From Cupriavidus sp. (GTDB taxonomy: Bacteria; Pseudomonadota; Gammaproteobacteria; Burkholderiales; Burkholderiaceae): DNA of 64,000 bases. Position numbers and translations under genes: made by a program. Below are positions 8,635-19,972 of this stretch, one piece after another (within the stretch, counting starts at the first letter, position 1; the number at the start of each line of letters is the position of its first letter). A model generated the notes under the pieces. The model saw only the letters and a list, made by a program, of their open reading frames with translations, was not told the origin of the DNA and did not search any database. Location: contig JAPSLP010000026.1 in assembly GCA_031180665.1 (NCBI GenBank), forward strand, positions 1 through 64,000, read 5' to 3'.

Positions 8635-9375
8635 TCAGGCCGGCTGCCCCAGTGCCTGCGCGAGGAACGTCAGCGTGCGGCCGTGCGCCAGCACCGCCGA
8701 GGGCTGGTGATACGAACCGCGTGCCCAGCAGTTGAAGCCGTGGCCGGCACCCGGATAGACATGGATCTCGGCGCGCGGGTTGCCGGCCATCGCGGCGCGC
8801 ACCTGTTCGACCGCCTCGGGCGGGATATGGGCATCGCGTTCGCCATAGTGGAACTGGATCGGCACGCGCACCGCGCTGGCCTGGTCCAGGCAGCGCTGGA
8901 TGCCGCCGCCGTAGTAAGGCACCGCCGCATCGACCAGGCCCCGCGCTGCGCTCAGATACGCCATCAGCCCGCCGAAGCAATACCCGACCGTGGCGATCTT
9001 GCGGTCCGGCCCGATTTGCGCGCGCAGCGCCTGCGCGGTCAGCGCGATATCGTCGAGTGCGAACTGAGGATCGGTGGCCTGGCGCAGCGCCAGCGCGCGC
9101 TCCATGTCGGCGCCGGCATAGCCCAGCTCGACACGCGGCGCCTCGCGCCAGAAGAGGTCCGGTGCCATCACCACGTAGCCGTCCAGCGCGTACTGGTCGG
9201 CCACCGTGCGGATGTGTTCGTTGACGCCGAAGATCTCCTGGATCAGCACGATGCCGGGCGCGCCGGGGCGCGCGCCGCCGGGTGGCAGGCTCAGGTAGGC
9301 ATCGAAGGCATGGGCGTCGGTGCCGACGCGGATCCAGCGCTGCGGCGCGTCGGTTGCGGATTGGGTAGCGGCCAT
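8635..9375 (-). CDS. dienelactone hydrolase family protein
   Basis: A 246-residue alpha/beta hydrolase. The catalytic triad is visible: Cys133 in GYCFGG, Asp181 in YGERDAHIP and His212 in GAGHGFN, together with the QEIFG element near residue 46 typical of the DLH family. DLH opens the lactone ring of dienelactone to maleylacetate in chloroaromatic breakdown, but many genomic copies act on other substrates. No other chlorocatechol gene is adjacent, so the substrate is open. ATG 9375 gives the usual N-terminal length. Confidence 0.9.
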   Translation of the reverse strand: MAATQSATDAPQRWIRVGTDAHAFDAYLSLPPGGARPGAPGIVLIQEIFGVNEHIRTVADQYALDGYVVMAPDLFWREAPRVELGYAGADMERALALRQATDPQFALDDIALTAQALRAQIGPDRKIATVGYCFGGLMAYLSAARGLVDAAVPYYGGGIQRCLDQASAVRVPIQFHYGERDAHIPPEAVEQVRAAMAGNPRAEIHVYPGAGHGFNCWARGSYHQPSAVLAHGRTLTFLAQALGQPA

Positions 9376-9604
9376 GAGCGGTCCTCCATCGGTGGGTCGA
9401 CAGGGTAAGGCAAGCGGCGCAAGCTTGCCAAGCGCGCAAGACCGGTCCCGGCACATGGCGAACGCCGGCCGGGGTCGTGTAGGCGGATTCCGACAAGCGC
9501 CGGGGCCGGCGGCGGACGGCGCTTCCGTGCAGGGCTTGCCATACTGCTGGCGGAGGTCCGCCGGACATCCCGGTCCCGCTGCGCCTCCTTTCGTTTCCGC
9601 AGGG

Positions 9605-11986
9605 ATGTCGATGACCGCTGAAGACGCGCCTGAAGACCGGCATGTTGCAGCCGGCGTAGCGCAGACGGAGCCCCGCGAGGGCGCCCCGCGTGCCGCCGCT
9701 GGGGAACGTGCGCCGGCCCCCGCGGGCTCGCCGCTGCTGCAGCCCGGCCGCAATTGTTGGCGCATCGAACGTGCGTCGCGCTTTGCCATGCTGGTCGATG
9801 GCGAGGAGTACTTCCGCGCGCTGCGCTCGGCGCTGATCCAGGCCGAACACACGGTGTTCATCCTCGGCTGGGATATCGACAGCCGCTTCGAACTGGTGCC
9901 CGGTGGCGCCGACGACGGCTTTCCGCGCGGGCTGCGCGATTTCCTCGACGCGCTGGTGCGGCGCCGCCGCCGGCTGCGCATCTACGTGCTCAGCTGGGAT
10001 TTCGCGATGGTCTACGCGATGGAGCGCGAGTGGCTGCCGGCGGTCAAGCTCGACTGGCAGACCCATCGCCGGCTGTCGTTCCGGCTCGATGCCCGGCATC
10101 CGGTCGGCGCCTCGCATCACCAGAAGGTGGTGGTCATCGACCACAGCCTGGCCTTCGTCGGCGGGCTGGACCTGACGCGCTGCCGCTGGGATACGCCCTC
10201 CCACGCGCTGCACGACCCGCGGCGGGTGGATCCGGACGGCAAGCCCTATGGGCCGTTCCACGACGTGCAGGCGGTGGTCGAGGGCGACGTGGCCCGGGCC
10301 CTTGGCGAGATGGCGGCCGAGCGCTGGCGCTGCGGCACCCGGCGCGAGCCGCGCGCGGCCGACCCGCCCGCCGACGGCCACGGCCGGCGGCTGTGGCCCG
10401 ACGGTGTCGCCGCGCTGCTGACCGATGTGCCGGTGGCGATCGCGCGCACCGCGCCCGCCTTCGCCGGCGAGCCCGGCGTCGGCGAAATCCGCGCCCTGCA
10501 TCTGGACGCGATCGCCACGGCGCGCCAGACCCTGTATCTGGAGAACCAGTACTTCAGCTCCGGCATGCTGGCCGACGCGCTGGCCGCGCGGCTGGCGGAA
10601 CCGGAAGGCCCGGAGGTGGTGCTGGTCTCGCGCCGCAGCGAAAGCGGCTGGCTGGAGGAGCACAGCATGGGCGTGCTGCGCGCCCGCGCGCATCGCAAGC
10701 TGCGCAGCGTCGATGCGGGCCATCGCTATCGCCTCTACTACCCGCATCTGCCCGGCGAGGGCGATCCCGGCCCCGACGGCGAACCGCTGCCCGGCATCAA
10801 CGTGCACAGCAAGGTCATGGTGGTCGACGATACGTTGCTGACGATCGGCTCGGCCAATCTGAACAACCGGTCGATGGGGCTCGACACCGAATGCAATCTG
10901 GTGATCGAGGCCGGCGGGGATCAACGCATCGCCGCCGCGATCCGGTCCATGCGCGCGCGGCTGGTGGCCGAGCACCTGGCGTGCGATGCCGGCGAGCTGG
11001 CCGCCGCCCATGCGCGCGGCGAGCCGCTGCACGACACCATCGCGCGCTGCCATCGGCCCGGCCAGCGGACCTTGCAGGCCTTCGATCCCCCGCTGGTCCC
11101 CGAGGTGGACGCGGTGGTGCCCGACGAGCGCCTGCTCGATCCGATCGAGCCGATCGATCCCGACGGGCTGGTCGACGAATTCCTGACGCACGAGGCGCGT
11201 CCGCGCGTGATCGGCCGCCTGGGCATGGCGATCCTGCTGCTGGTGGTGCTGGCGGGCCTGGCCTTTGCATGGCGCTATACGCCGCTGCGCGAATGGGCCG
11301 ACTTCCGCCGCGTGCTCGATGTGGTCGAGCAGATCCGCGACATGCCGATGGCGCCGCTGGCGATGCTCGGCGCCTATGTGGCCGCGGGGCTGGTGATGGT
11401 GCCGGTGACGCTGCTGATCGTGGTCACGGTGATCGTGTTCGGCCCGGTCAAGGGCGCGCTGTGTGCGCTCGGCGGCGTGGTGCTCAGCGCGGCCACCGGC
11501 TACGGCATCGGCCGCTTCGTGGGCCGCGACGCGGTGCGGCGCTATGGCGGCAAGCGGCTGAACGCGCTGAGCCAGCAGGTCGGCCAGCACGGCTTGCTGG
11601 CGATGGTGGTGCTGCGGCTGGTGCCGGTCGCGCCGTTCACGCTGGTCAATCTGGTGGTGGGGGCTTCGCGCATCCGCTTTCGCGACTGCCTGCTCGGCAC
11701 GCTGATCGGCATGACGCCGGGCATCGTGATCTCCGCCTCGCTGGTCGACCGCATCGCCGCGGTGGCGCGCAATCCGAACCCGCTGACGGTGGCATTGCTG
11801 CTGCTGGTGCTGCTGGTCCCGCTCAGCGTGCTGTGGCTGCTGCGGCGGCGCCGGCGTGCGGATGCGGCCCAGGCGGCGCAGGCCGCCAGGGAGGCCCAGG
11901 TCGCGCAGGCGATGCAGCCGGCGCAGACCACCCAGGCGGTGCACCGCGCCGCCATCGGCGAATCTCGCCATGGAGGGCATGCATGA
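9605..11986 (+). CDS. phospholipase D-like protein fused to a VTT (DedA-type) membrane domain
   Basis: A 793-residue fusion. Two HKD motifs mark a PLD/cardiolipin-synthase catalytic region: His172-Lys174-Asp179 in HQKVVVID, and His401-Lys403-Asp408 in HSKVMVVD followed by SANLNNRS. From about residue 535 comes a hydrophobic domain with several helices and the SNARE-associated/VTT features (FGPVKGALCALGG, LRLVPVAPFTLVNLVVGASR). The C-terminus is Ala/Gln-rich. It probably acts on phospholipids at the inner membrane. ATG 9605 (or 9611) is chosen; the frame extends to 9320 but that part is promoter-like. It overlaps the next gene by four bases (ATGA), indicating translational coupling. Confidence 0.88.
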   Translation: MSMTAEDAPEDRHVAAGVAQTEPREGAPRAAAGERAPAPAGSPLLQPGRNCWRIERASRFAMLVDGEEYFRALRSALIQAEHTVFILGWDIDSRFELVPGGADDGFPRGLRDFLDALVRRRRRLRIYVLSWDFAMVYAMEREWLPAVKLDWQTHRRLSFRLDARHPVGASHHQKVVVIDHSLAFVGGLDLTRCRWDTPSHALHDPRRVDPDGKPYGPFHDVQAVVEGDVARALGEMAAERWRCGTRREPRAADPPADGHGRRLWPDGVAALLTDVPVAIARTAPAFAGEPGVGEIRALHLDAIATARQTLYLENQYFSSGMLADALAARLAEPEGPEVVLVSRRSESGWLEEHSMGVLRARAHRKLRSVDAGHRYRLYYPHLPGEGDPGPDGEPLPGINVHSKVMVVDDTLLTIGSANLNNRSMGLDTECNLVIEAGGDQRIAAAIRSMRARLVAEHLACDAGELAAAHARGEPLHDTIARCHRPGQRTLQAFDPPLVPEVDAVVPDERLLDPIEPIDPDGLVDEFLTHEARPRVIGRLGMAILLLVVLAGLAFAWRYTPLREWADFRRVLDVVEQIRDMPMAPLAMLGAYVAAGLVMVPVTLLIVVTVIVFGPVKGALCALGGVVLSAATGYGIGRFVGRDAVRRYGGKRLNALSQQVGQHGLLAMVVLRLVPVAPFTLVNLVVGASRIRFRDCLLGTLIGMTPGIVISASLVDRIAAVARNPNPLTVALLLLVLLVPLSVLWLLRRRRRADAAQAAQAAREAQVAQAMQPAQTTQAVHRAAIGESRHGGHA

Positions 11987-12836
11987 GTCGGATCTATCCA
12001 TTCCCCGCCGGCAACGTCGCGGAACCGGCCCAGCAGACACCGAGGGAAGCGGCGGCCGCCGCCGCGTCCGCGCAATTCGTGGTCGCGAGCTACAACATCC
12101 ATGGCGGCATCGGCGTGGACGGGCGTTTTCTGCCGAAGCGGATCGCCGGCGTGATCTCGGAACTGCAGGCCGACATCGTCGCGCTGCAGGAAGTCGAATC
12201 GCGCAGCACCGGCTTCGACATGCTGGCCTATCTGCGCGACGAGACCGGCTATCACGCGATTCCGGGGCCGACGCTGATCCGGCATGACGGCGAATATGGC
12301 AACGCGCTGTTGACTCGCTTCCCGCCGAGTCGGGTCCGGCAGATCGACCTGAGCGTGGGCCGCCACGAACCGCGCGGCGCGATCGACGCGACGCTGAGCT
12401 GTCCCGACGGCCTGCATGCCGCCCCGCTGCGGGTGATCGCCACCCATCTGGGGCTGTGGCCCGGCGAGCGGCGCATGCAGGTGCGCAGGCTGTTGAGCTC
12501 GCTGGCCGAGCACCCCGGCGTGCCTACCGTGCTGCTGGGCGACGTCAACGAATGGTTCCTGTGGGGACGGCCGCTGCGCTGGCTGCATGCCTACTTCGAC
12601 GGTGCCCCGCATGTGCCGACCTTCCCGTCGCGGATGCCGGTGCTGGCGCTCGATCGGCTGTGGTGCTGTCCGCGTTCGGTGCTGGCCTCGGTGTCGAGCC
12701 ATCGCAGCCCGCTGGCGCGGATCGCCTCGGACCATCTTCCGCTGCTGGCGCGGCTGCATGCCCGGCCGGCCGTGCCGGCGGCACCGTCTTCCGTGGAGGT
12801 TGCGGCCGAGGAAGCCGATCTGGCCAGACAGGCCGA

Positions 12837-12852
<16 letters not shown>
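11983..12852 (+). CDS. endonuclease/exonuclease/phosphatase (EEP) family hydrolase
   Basis: A 289-residue EEP-fold enzyme. The metal-binding and catalytic motifs are SYNIHGG (Asn), ALQEVE (Glu), THLGLWPGERRMQ (His), GDVNEW (Asp-x-Asn) and SDHLPL (Asp-His). The first 30 residues are Ala-rich and variable. Starts at the overlapping ATGA of the PLD-VTT gene, with GGAGGG just upstream, so the two proteins are made together; a joint role in breaking down phosphodiester headgroups or lipids is inference. Its 3' end overlaps the convergent activator gene by 16 bases. Confidence 0.88.
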
Positions 12853-13883
<1,031 letters not shown>

Positions 13884-13974
13884 GTAGCGAAAGGCGGAGC
13901 GGAAATAGAGGCAGGCGGTCGGCGGACGGTGGACGCGAGCGGCAGGCAGCGCGGTCCACGGCTTGGCGAGAGCC

Positions 13975-14000
13975 GCATTGCGGTTCGCGTAACGCAATGC
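13975..14000. promoter_or_regulatory. 26-bp inverted repeat between the divergent activators
   Basis: Perfect 8-base arms GCATTGCG and CGCAATGC are separated by 10 bases. It is the only clear dyad in the 337-base region 13884-14220 between the two sigma54-type activator genes. Arm length and spacing fit an enhancer site for a Fis-type HTH dimer. No convincing -24/-12 promoter was found next to it. Confidence 0.5.
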
Positions 14001-14220
14001 TAGCTGGCGATCGGGCCGGCTACCATTGCTGTTTGTCCGACAAGCCGGTCCGGCACGGCCGGCGGCCGATGTCAGACTAACACCGGTATGGCGGCGCTTG
14101 CCGCTTGCATAGAATGGGGTCTATTCAGGGCAGCAACGCCCGCCGCGGCAACCGCCACGGCGCCTGTCTCATTTCCACCATTCCGGTCAAGGGTTTCAGC
14201 GGCCGGCATCAGTCAAGCCT

Positions 14221-15666
14221 ATGCCTCACATCCTTATCGTCGACGACGACGAGAACACCTGTGCAGCGCTGGCCGAGATCGCCGCTGCGGAGGGCTTCAC
14301 CGCGGCTACCGCGGGCGACCTGCGCGAAGCATGCCTGCAAATCGGCTGGCAGATGCCCGATGCGGTGCTGGCCGACCTGAAGCTGCCCGACGGCGACGGC
14401 AAGGATCTGTTCAACGAGGTCGGTTCGGCCGGCGTCGACATCATCCTGATGACCGGCTACGCCAGCGTCGAGAGCGCGGTCGAAGCGCTGCGCCTGGGCG
14501 CCACCGACTATCTGGTCAAGCCGATCAATGTGGCGCGCCTGCAGACGGTGCTCAAGCGCATCGCCACCACGGGCGACTTGAAGGCCGAAGTGCGCTCGCT
14601 GCGCGGCGAGCTGCGCCGTTACGGGCGGTTTGGCCGGCTGCTGGGCAGTTCGGAGGCGATGCAGGCGGTCTATGACCAGATCAGCAAGGTCGCCCCTACC
14701 GAAGCCACGGTGTTGCTGGTTGGCGAGAGCGGTACCGGCAAGGAGCTCGCGGCGCAAACGGTGCACGAGCTGTCGCCGCGCCGGCGCCAGCCCTTCCTCG
14801 CCGTCAACTGCGGCGCGATCTCGCCGAACCTGATCGAGTCCGAGATGTTCGGCCACGAGCGCGGCAGCTTCACCGGGGCGGAGCGCCAGCACAAGGGCTA
14901 CTTCGAGCGCGCAGCCGGCGGCACGCTGTTCCTCGATGAAATCACCGAGATGCCGATCGAGCTGCAGGTCAAGCTGCTGCGCGTGCTCGAGGCCGGCACC
15001 TTCATGCGTGTAGGGACCAACCGCGAACTGCGCGCCGACGTGCGCGTGGTGGCCGCGACCAACCGCAATCCCGAGGAGGCCGTCGCCGAGGGCAAGCTGC
15101 GTGCGGACCTGTATCACCGCCTCAACGTATTCCCGATCGAACTGCCGCCGCTGCGCACCCGCGGCGACGATGTGGTGCAGCTGGCCGGGGCCTTCCTCGA
15201 TCAGCTGAACGCGGAGCACGGCACGCAGCGCCGCTTCGGCCCCGAGGTGCTGGCCAATCTGCGGCTGCATTCCTGGCCGGGCAATGTGCGCGAGCTGCGC
15301 AACTTCGTGCAGCGGGCCTTCATCATGGCGGAGGATGACGTTATCGCGGAATCGCCGGTGCCGCTGCAGGCCGCGGCCGCGCAGGTGCCCGCGACTGCGA
15401 TCGTCACGGTGCCGGTCGGCATGTCGCTGGCCGATGCCGACCGCGAGCTGATCTTCGCCACGCTGGAGCAGTGCGCCGGCGTCAAGAAGCACGCCGCCGA
15501 AATACTGGGCATCAGCCTGAAGACGCTGTACAACCGGCTCGAGGAATACGCCGCCGGCGGCAAGCTGCCGGAGTCGTTCAAGACCTCCGGCAATGGCACC
15601 AACAATGGAGCCAGCAGCGGCGCCGGCAGCGGCGGCGCCCACGAGCGCCCGCCTGCCACCAGCTGA
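14221..15666 (+). CDS. NtrC-family sigma54-dependent response regulator
   Basis: A 481-residue regulator with three parts. Receiver (1-120): acidic pocket Asp8-Asp10, phospho-acceptor Asp52 in [16 protein letters not shown] and LVKPIN. AAA+ domain (about 140-375): [14 protein letters not shown] loop, [10 protein letters not shown]-terminal Fis HTH ([19 protein letters not shown]). A low-complexity Gly/Ser/Asn tail follows. It is transcribed in the same direction as the kinase-like gene at 15776, its possible partner, although that kinase looks degenerate. The phospho-signal and target genes are unknown. Confidence 0.92.
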   Translation: MPHILIVDDDENTCAALAEIAAAEGFTAATAGDLREACLQIGWQMPDAVLADLKLPDGDGKDLFNEVGSAGVDIILMTGYASVESAVEALRLGATDYLVKPINVARLQTVLKRIATTGDLKAEVRSLRGELRRYGRFGRLLGSSEAMQAVYDQISKVAPTEATVLLVGESGTGKELAAQTVHELSPRRRQPFLAVNCGAISPNLIESEMFGHERGSFTGAERQHKGYFERAAGGTLFLDEITEMPIELQVKLLRVLEAGTFMRVGTNRELRADVRVVAATNRNPEEAVAEGKLRADLYHRLNVFPIELPPLRTRGDDVVQLAGAFLDQLNAEHGTQRRFGPEVLANLRLHSWPGNVRELRNFVQRAFIMAEDDVIAESPVPLQAAAAQVPATAIVTVPVGMSLADADRELIFATLEQCAGVKKHAAEILGISLKTLYNRLEEYAAGGKLPESFKTSGNGTNNGASSGAGSGGAHERPPATS

Positions 15667-15705
15667 CGCCACGCGAGACTGTCCTGCCCACCCACCACCG
15701 CCGAC

Positions 15706-15725
15706 ACCTCGGGCTGGCCCGAGGT
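15706..15725. repeat. 20-bp perfect palindrome between regulator and kinase-like gene
   Basis: Arms ACCTCGGGC and GCCCGAGGT meet around TG, 40 bases after the response-regulator stop and 50 before the next start. There is no T run, so it is not a simple terminator; it may be an operator or an attenuating hairpin. Confidence 0.5.
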
Positions 15726-15775
15726 ATGCTTCGGCTCGGAAATCCGTCCCGCCGCAATGGCGCGGCGACTCTGAG

Positions 15776-16684
15776 ATGACCCAAACATTCATGTCCAAGC
15801 GACCTCTTCCCTCCAGCCGCGCCGATGCGCAGAACGGTGGCCAATCCGGCGGGGCGAGCACAGAGCACTGGGTGCCGGCAACCGTCGATGCGACCTCCGA
15901 AGTGACGACGCTGATCGACCAGGTCTCGCACGATCTGCGCTCGGCGCTGAACGGCGTCCAGAGCTGGGCCTACGTGCTGGACCACTCGCTGGACGCGCCG
16001 AGCGCGCCGGTGCAACGTGCGCTGGCGGGGTTGCGTACGGCCATGCAGCAGCAGGTCACGCTGATCCAGCATATGGAAGAGGCGGTGCGGCTGTTGGCGG
16101 ACCAGACCGAGCCGCAATGGGAAGCGATCGATCTGGCGGCCGCGATCGCGCAGGCGATGGACTCGGTCAAACCGATCGCCGAATCGCGCCGCGTCACGCT
16201 GGCCGATGTGCTCGTGCACGACGGCGACGGCGGCCGTGGCGATGCCCTCGTGCAGGCCGATCCGCGCCGGCTCGAGCCGATGTTGCGCCATCTGGTGCTG
16301 CATTGCCTGAAGCAGGCGCGTAATGGCGACACCATCGATGCGCATCTCGAACCGGCGGACGAGCATGTGAAGCTGCGCCTGACCGAAAGCCGTGCGACGT
16401 CCGATCGCGTCAGGGAGCGTCTGTCCGTGCTGTCCGAGTTCTTCCGGCGCGATGTCGGCAACGCCGGTGCCGCGCCGGCGCGGCAGAGTTCGGCGCTGCT
16501 GCTGGCGCGCCGCATGGCGGAGCTGCATGGCGCCACGCTGGGCGCGGAGCCGTCCACGCAATGCGAGCAGGACGGCGAGAGCGCCTGCATTGCGGTGACC
16601 TTTCCGCGCGTGCCGCCGGCCGCGGCTGCGGCAGGTCATGAGGCGCCTTCCACGCCGACTTCGGGGCCTTCCGCCGACGCCTGA
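15776..16684 (+). CDS. histidine-kinase-like protein with degenerate ATPase domain
   Basis: A 302-residue soluble protein. The dimerisation/phospho-acceptor helix is clear, with His52 in DQVSHDLRSALNGV. The region that should be the HATPase domain is recognisable from LEPMLRHLVLHCLKQAR and LLARRMAELHGATLGAEP, but the N-box Asn is not seen and the DxGxG nucleotide motif is absent (LRLTESRATSD at the expected place). It has no membrane segment or sensor domain. It may be a phosphatase or phosphotransfer scaffold for the neighbouring NtrC-type regulator rather than a kinase. ATG 15776 is chosen because the frame upstream overlaps the regulator tail. Confidence 0.75.
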   Translation: MTQTFMSKRPLPSSRADAQNGGQSGGASTEHWVPATVDATSEVTTLIDQVSHDLRSALNGVQSWAYVLDHSLDAPSAPVQRALAGLRTAMQQQVTLIQHMEEAVRLLADQTEPQWEAIDLAAAIAQAMDSVKPIAESRRVTLADVLVHDGDGGRGDALVQADPRRLEPMLRHLVLHCLKQARNGDTIDAHLEPADEHVKLRLTESRATSDRVRERLSVLSEFFRRDVGNAGAAPARQSSALLLARRMAELHGATLGAEPSTQCEQDGESACIAVTFPRVPPAAAAAGHEAPSTPTSGPSADA

Positions 16685-17365
<681 letters not shown>

Positions 17366-17469
17366 GGCCGGCCTGGCTGGCGTCGCGACCGACGAACGCC
17401 ATGCCGAATTCGATTGCCGATCCATCGCTCGCCAAGCGGGTGTCTGCCAACCGATTCGAAGGAGCCAGC

Positions 17470-18045
17470 ATGTCGCTGATCATCGCCGGACGCTTTGATA
17501 CGTTCGCCCAGGCCGAGGCGGCGGCGGGCCAGTTGTTTGCCCGCGGGTTCGCCGAGGACGACGTGACACTGTTCTTCGTCAACCCCCCCGGGCAGCATGG
17601 GCGCTTCCCGCTCGGCGGCGACGTGGCGGTCGATGCGGGGACCCGCAAGGCCGGCGCCGGCGCCGGCCGCGGCATCGTGCTCGGTGCCATCGCCGGTGCC
17701 GTGATCGGCGCGGTGGCGCTGGCATTGATGCAGGCGTCCGTGCTGGTGCTGGCGCTGGCCACGGGGCTGGGCGCCTATCTGGGCTCGCTGGTGGGCGCGC
17801 TGTCGATGACACGCGATCCCGACCGGGTATCGAACGCGCCCGATCCCGATCGCCAGGTCAAGACCGAGCGCGATGCCGGCGTGCTGCTGGCCGTGCATGT
17901 CAATCCCGATACGCGCGAGACGGCCGCCGAGGTATTGCGCCAGGCCGGCGCCAAGGACGTCGAACGCGCCTACGGGCGCTGGAGCGAAGGCCGCTGGGTC
18001 GATTTCGACCCGCTGGCGCCGCCGGTGCCTGCCAGCCGACCGTGA
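17470..18045 (+). CDS. glycine-zipper membrane protein of unknown function
   Basis: A 191-residue protein. The N-terminal part (about 1-55) has the alternating pattern of a ferredoxin-like domain seen in general-stress 17M-like proteins (IIAGRFDTFAQAEAAAGQLFARGF). A glycine-rich double hydrophobic stretch follows (GIVLGAIAGAVIGAVALAL and LALATGLGAYLGSLVGAL), then a soluble C-terminus with AERAL-type repeats (LLAVHVNPDTRETAAEVLRQAGA). AAGGAG stands seven bases before ATG 17470. It probably sits in the inner membrane. The function is unknown. Confidence 0.8.
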   Translation: MSLIIAGRFDTFAQAEAAAGQLFARGFAEDDVTLFFVNPPGQHGRFPLGGDVAVDAGTRKAGAGAGRGIVLGAIAGAVIGAVALALMQASVLVLALATGLGAYLGSLVGALSMTRDPDRVSNAPDPDRQVKTERDAGVLLAVHVNPDTRETAAEVLRQAGAKDVERAYGRWSEGRWVDFDPLAPPVPASRP

Positions 18046-18158
18046 CGCGTGCCGCGGCAAGGCGTGCCGCAGCCGCACGATTCTGACGGTCGGGCCGCAG
18101 CGATCAGGGGCGCGAGGGCGCCATTGTGTCAAACCGAGAACCGAAGCAGGAGTCGCCA

Positions 18159-18692
18159 ATGAACCCACTGGACAGAGACCCGCGCGATCCGCGAGACATC
18201 AGAGATCCCCGCGATCCGCGCGACCCCCGCGATCCCCGTGATCTGCGCGATCCGGCCGCGGCACGCGCGCCCGCCGGCGCGACCATCGTCGGCGATGTCG
18301 ACACCAATGCGAGCGGGCCCGGCCCCTTCGTGATGGCCGCCGATACGCTCGAAGGCAACAGCGTGATCGGACCTGCCGGCGAGGACCTCGGCACGATCGA
18401 CCACATCATGCTCGACGTGCAGGGCGGCCGCGTCGCCTATGCGGTGCTGTCCTTCGGCGGCTTCCTCGGCATCGGCGAGAAGCTGTTCGCGGTGCCGTGG
18501 TCGGCGCTGACGCTCGATACCCGGCGCAAGTGTTTCGTGCTGGGGGTCGACAAGGACAAGCTCAAGGCCGCGCCCGGCTTCGACAAGGATCACTGGCCGG
18601 CGATGGCGGACCCGCAATGGGCCACCAGCATCCACCAGTACTACGGGACCTCGCCGTACTGGAAGGAGGATTCGTACGATCCGTGGGCCTGA
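18159..18692 (+). CDS. PRC-barrel domain protein with Arg-Asp-Pro repeat leader
   Basis: A 177-residue protein. Residues 6-32 are eight or nine tandem RDP/RDI/RDL triplets encoded by a 9-base repeat. The PRC-barrel follows (about 60-130): NSVIGPAGEDLGTIDHIMLD, then GRVAYAVLSFGGFLGIGEKLFAVPWSAL, matching the PRC core. The C-terminus is aromatic (SIHQYYGTSPYW). PRC domains bind RNA or proteins; stress-linked roles are common in proteobacteria. AGGAG is six bases before ATG 18159. No transport signal is seen. Confidence 0.87.
   Translation: MNPLDRDPRDPRDIRDPRDPRDPRDPRDLRDPAAARAPAGATIVGDVDTNASGPGPFVMAADTLEGNSVIGPAGEDLGTIDHIMLDVQGGRVAYAVLSFGGFLGIGEKLFAVPWSALTLDTRRKCFVLGVDKDKLKAAPGFDKDHWPAMADPQWATSIHQYYGTSPYWKEDSYDPWA
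18174..18254 (+). repeat. 9-bp tandem repeats encoding Arg-Asp-Pro
   Basis: Variants of CGCGATCCC repeat head to tail within the PRC-barrel gene. The unit length is a multiple of three, so copy-number change would keep the frame. Confidence 0.85.
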
Positions 18693-18710
18693 CGAAGTCG
18701 ACGAACCATC

Positions 18711-18795
18711 GTGCCGTTCCCGCGAAAGCGGGAATCCGGCGTCTTCCGGTATTCGTCGAAAGCCACTGGGACCCCGGGTTCGCGGGGACGACAGC
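18711..18795 (-). repeat. dispersed double-hairpin repeat, copy A (inverted orientation)
   Basis: Two hairpins (TTCCCGCG-AAAG-CGGGAA and CCCCGGGTTCGCGGGG) are joined by a spacer with CCACTGGGA. On the minus strand it reads like copies B and C. It lies between the convergent PRC-barrel and ku genes. Confidence 0.8.
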
Positions 18796-18823
18796 GTATG
18801 GGTTGAAAGGAAGCGTTCTCGCG

Positions 18824-19924
18824 CTATGCCCGCTTGCGCTGCGGGCTGCGCGATCCGCTGTCGGCGGCGGCACGCTTGGCCGTGGTTTTCTTGCTTGACG
18901 CCGAAGCCTTGCCGGACTTGGCCGCGCTCTTGCGGCTGCTCGCCGGCTTGGCCTCCTTGCTGTCCTTCGACTGCGCTCGTGAGGTCGATTTGCGAGCGGA
19001 CTTGCCGGCACGCGTGGTGCGCTTGCGCGGTGCCTCGCGCGGTGCATCCTCGTCTTCCTGCTCGTCCGCTTCCTCGCCTTGCGCAGCGTCGCCAGCCTGC
19101 TCGCCGCGCGCACCGCCGCGACCGCCGCGGCGTTTGATGCTCTCCTTGAGCAGCGCCATCATGTCGATCACCTCGGCGGACTTGCGCGGCTCCTCGCCGC
19201 CCGTCTCGGCCGGCGTCAACAAGTGCGTCTTGCCTTCGGCGATCTTCCCCTCGATGCGCTCCATCAGGTCGTCGCGATAGGTATCGCGATAGGTCTCGGG
19301 GTTCCAGTCCTCCTGCATGTCCTCGACCAGCCGGGTCGCCATCTCGATCTCGCGCGGGCTGACGCCCTGCTGCTTGCTGCCGCTCTTGGGCAGCTTCAGT
19401 TCGTCCATCGGCAGCACTTCCTCGGCCCAGCGCATGGTGTTGAGCACCAGCGCGTCGCCCAGCACCAGCACCGCCGCCAGATGCTGACGGTTGTGGATCA
19501 CCACCAGGGCCAGCGCCGCGCGCCCGGTGCGGCGCAGCGTCTCGCGCAGCAACGCGTAACCCTTTTCGCCGCGCCGGTCCGGCTCGAGATAGTAGGGCGT
19601 CTCGAAGTAGTACGGCGGGATCTGGTCGGCCTGCACGAAGCTGACGATATCGACGGTCTGCGTCGCCTCGACATTGGCTTGCCGGAAGTCCTCCGGCGAC
19701 AGCAGCACGTATTCGCCCTTCTCGTACTGGTAGCCCTTGACGATATGGTCCTTGTCGACCGGCTTGCCGGTCTTCTTGTTGATGCGCTGATAGCCGACCG
19801 GCGCCATGTCGCGCTCGTCGAGCCAGTCGAAGTCGAGCGCGTTGTCGCGCGCGGCCGCCTTCAGCACGACCGGGATGTTGACCAGGCCGAAGGAAATGGC
19901 GCCTTTCCAGATGATGCGGGGCAC
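18824..19924 (-). CDS. ku: Ku protein, non-homologous end joining
   Basis: A 366-residue homodimeric Ku. The core ring domain is plain (MPRIIWKGAISFGLVNIPV, then YQYEKGEYVLL, PPYYFETPYYLEP, GYALLRETL). Residues about 265-366 form a long Lys/Arg/Ser/Ala tail, a DNA-binding extension typical of proteobacterial Ku. It binds double-strand ends and recruits LigD, encoded 3 kb away on the same strand. The start is GTG 19924, at the conserved N-terminal Pro-Arg; GGAG lies about eight bases upstream. Confidence 0.96.
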   Translation of the reverse strand: MPRIIWKGAISFGLVNIPVVLKAAARDNALDFDWLDERDMAPVGYQRINKKTGKPVDKDHIVKGYQYEKGEYVLLSPEDFRQANVEATQTVDIVSFVQADQIPPYYFETPYYLEPDRRGEKGYALLRETLRRTGRAALALVVIHNRQHLAAVLVLGDALVLNTMRWAEEVLPMDELKLPKSGSKQQGVSPREIEMATRLVEDMQEDWNPETYRDTYRDDLMERIEGKIAEGKTHLLTPAETGGEEPRKSAEVIDMMALLKESIKRRGGRGGARGEQAGDAAQGEEADEQEDEDAPREAPRKRTTRAGKSARKSTSRAQSKDSKEAKPASSRKSAAKSGKASASSKKTTAKRAAADSGSRSPQRKRA

Positions 19925-19972
19925 AGAGGAACTCCGGGTCTTGAGTCGTGAGGCGTGGGCGGACGCGAACCC

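Noticed and set aside
14000..14220. Sigma54 -24/-12 promoter between the divergent activators.
   Set aside because: GG and GC pairs exist, but with 8 or 12 bases between them instead of 10.
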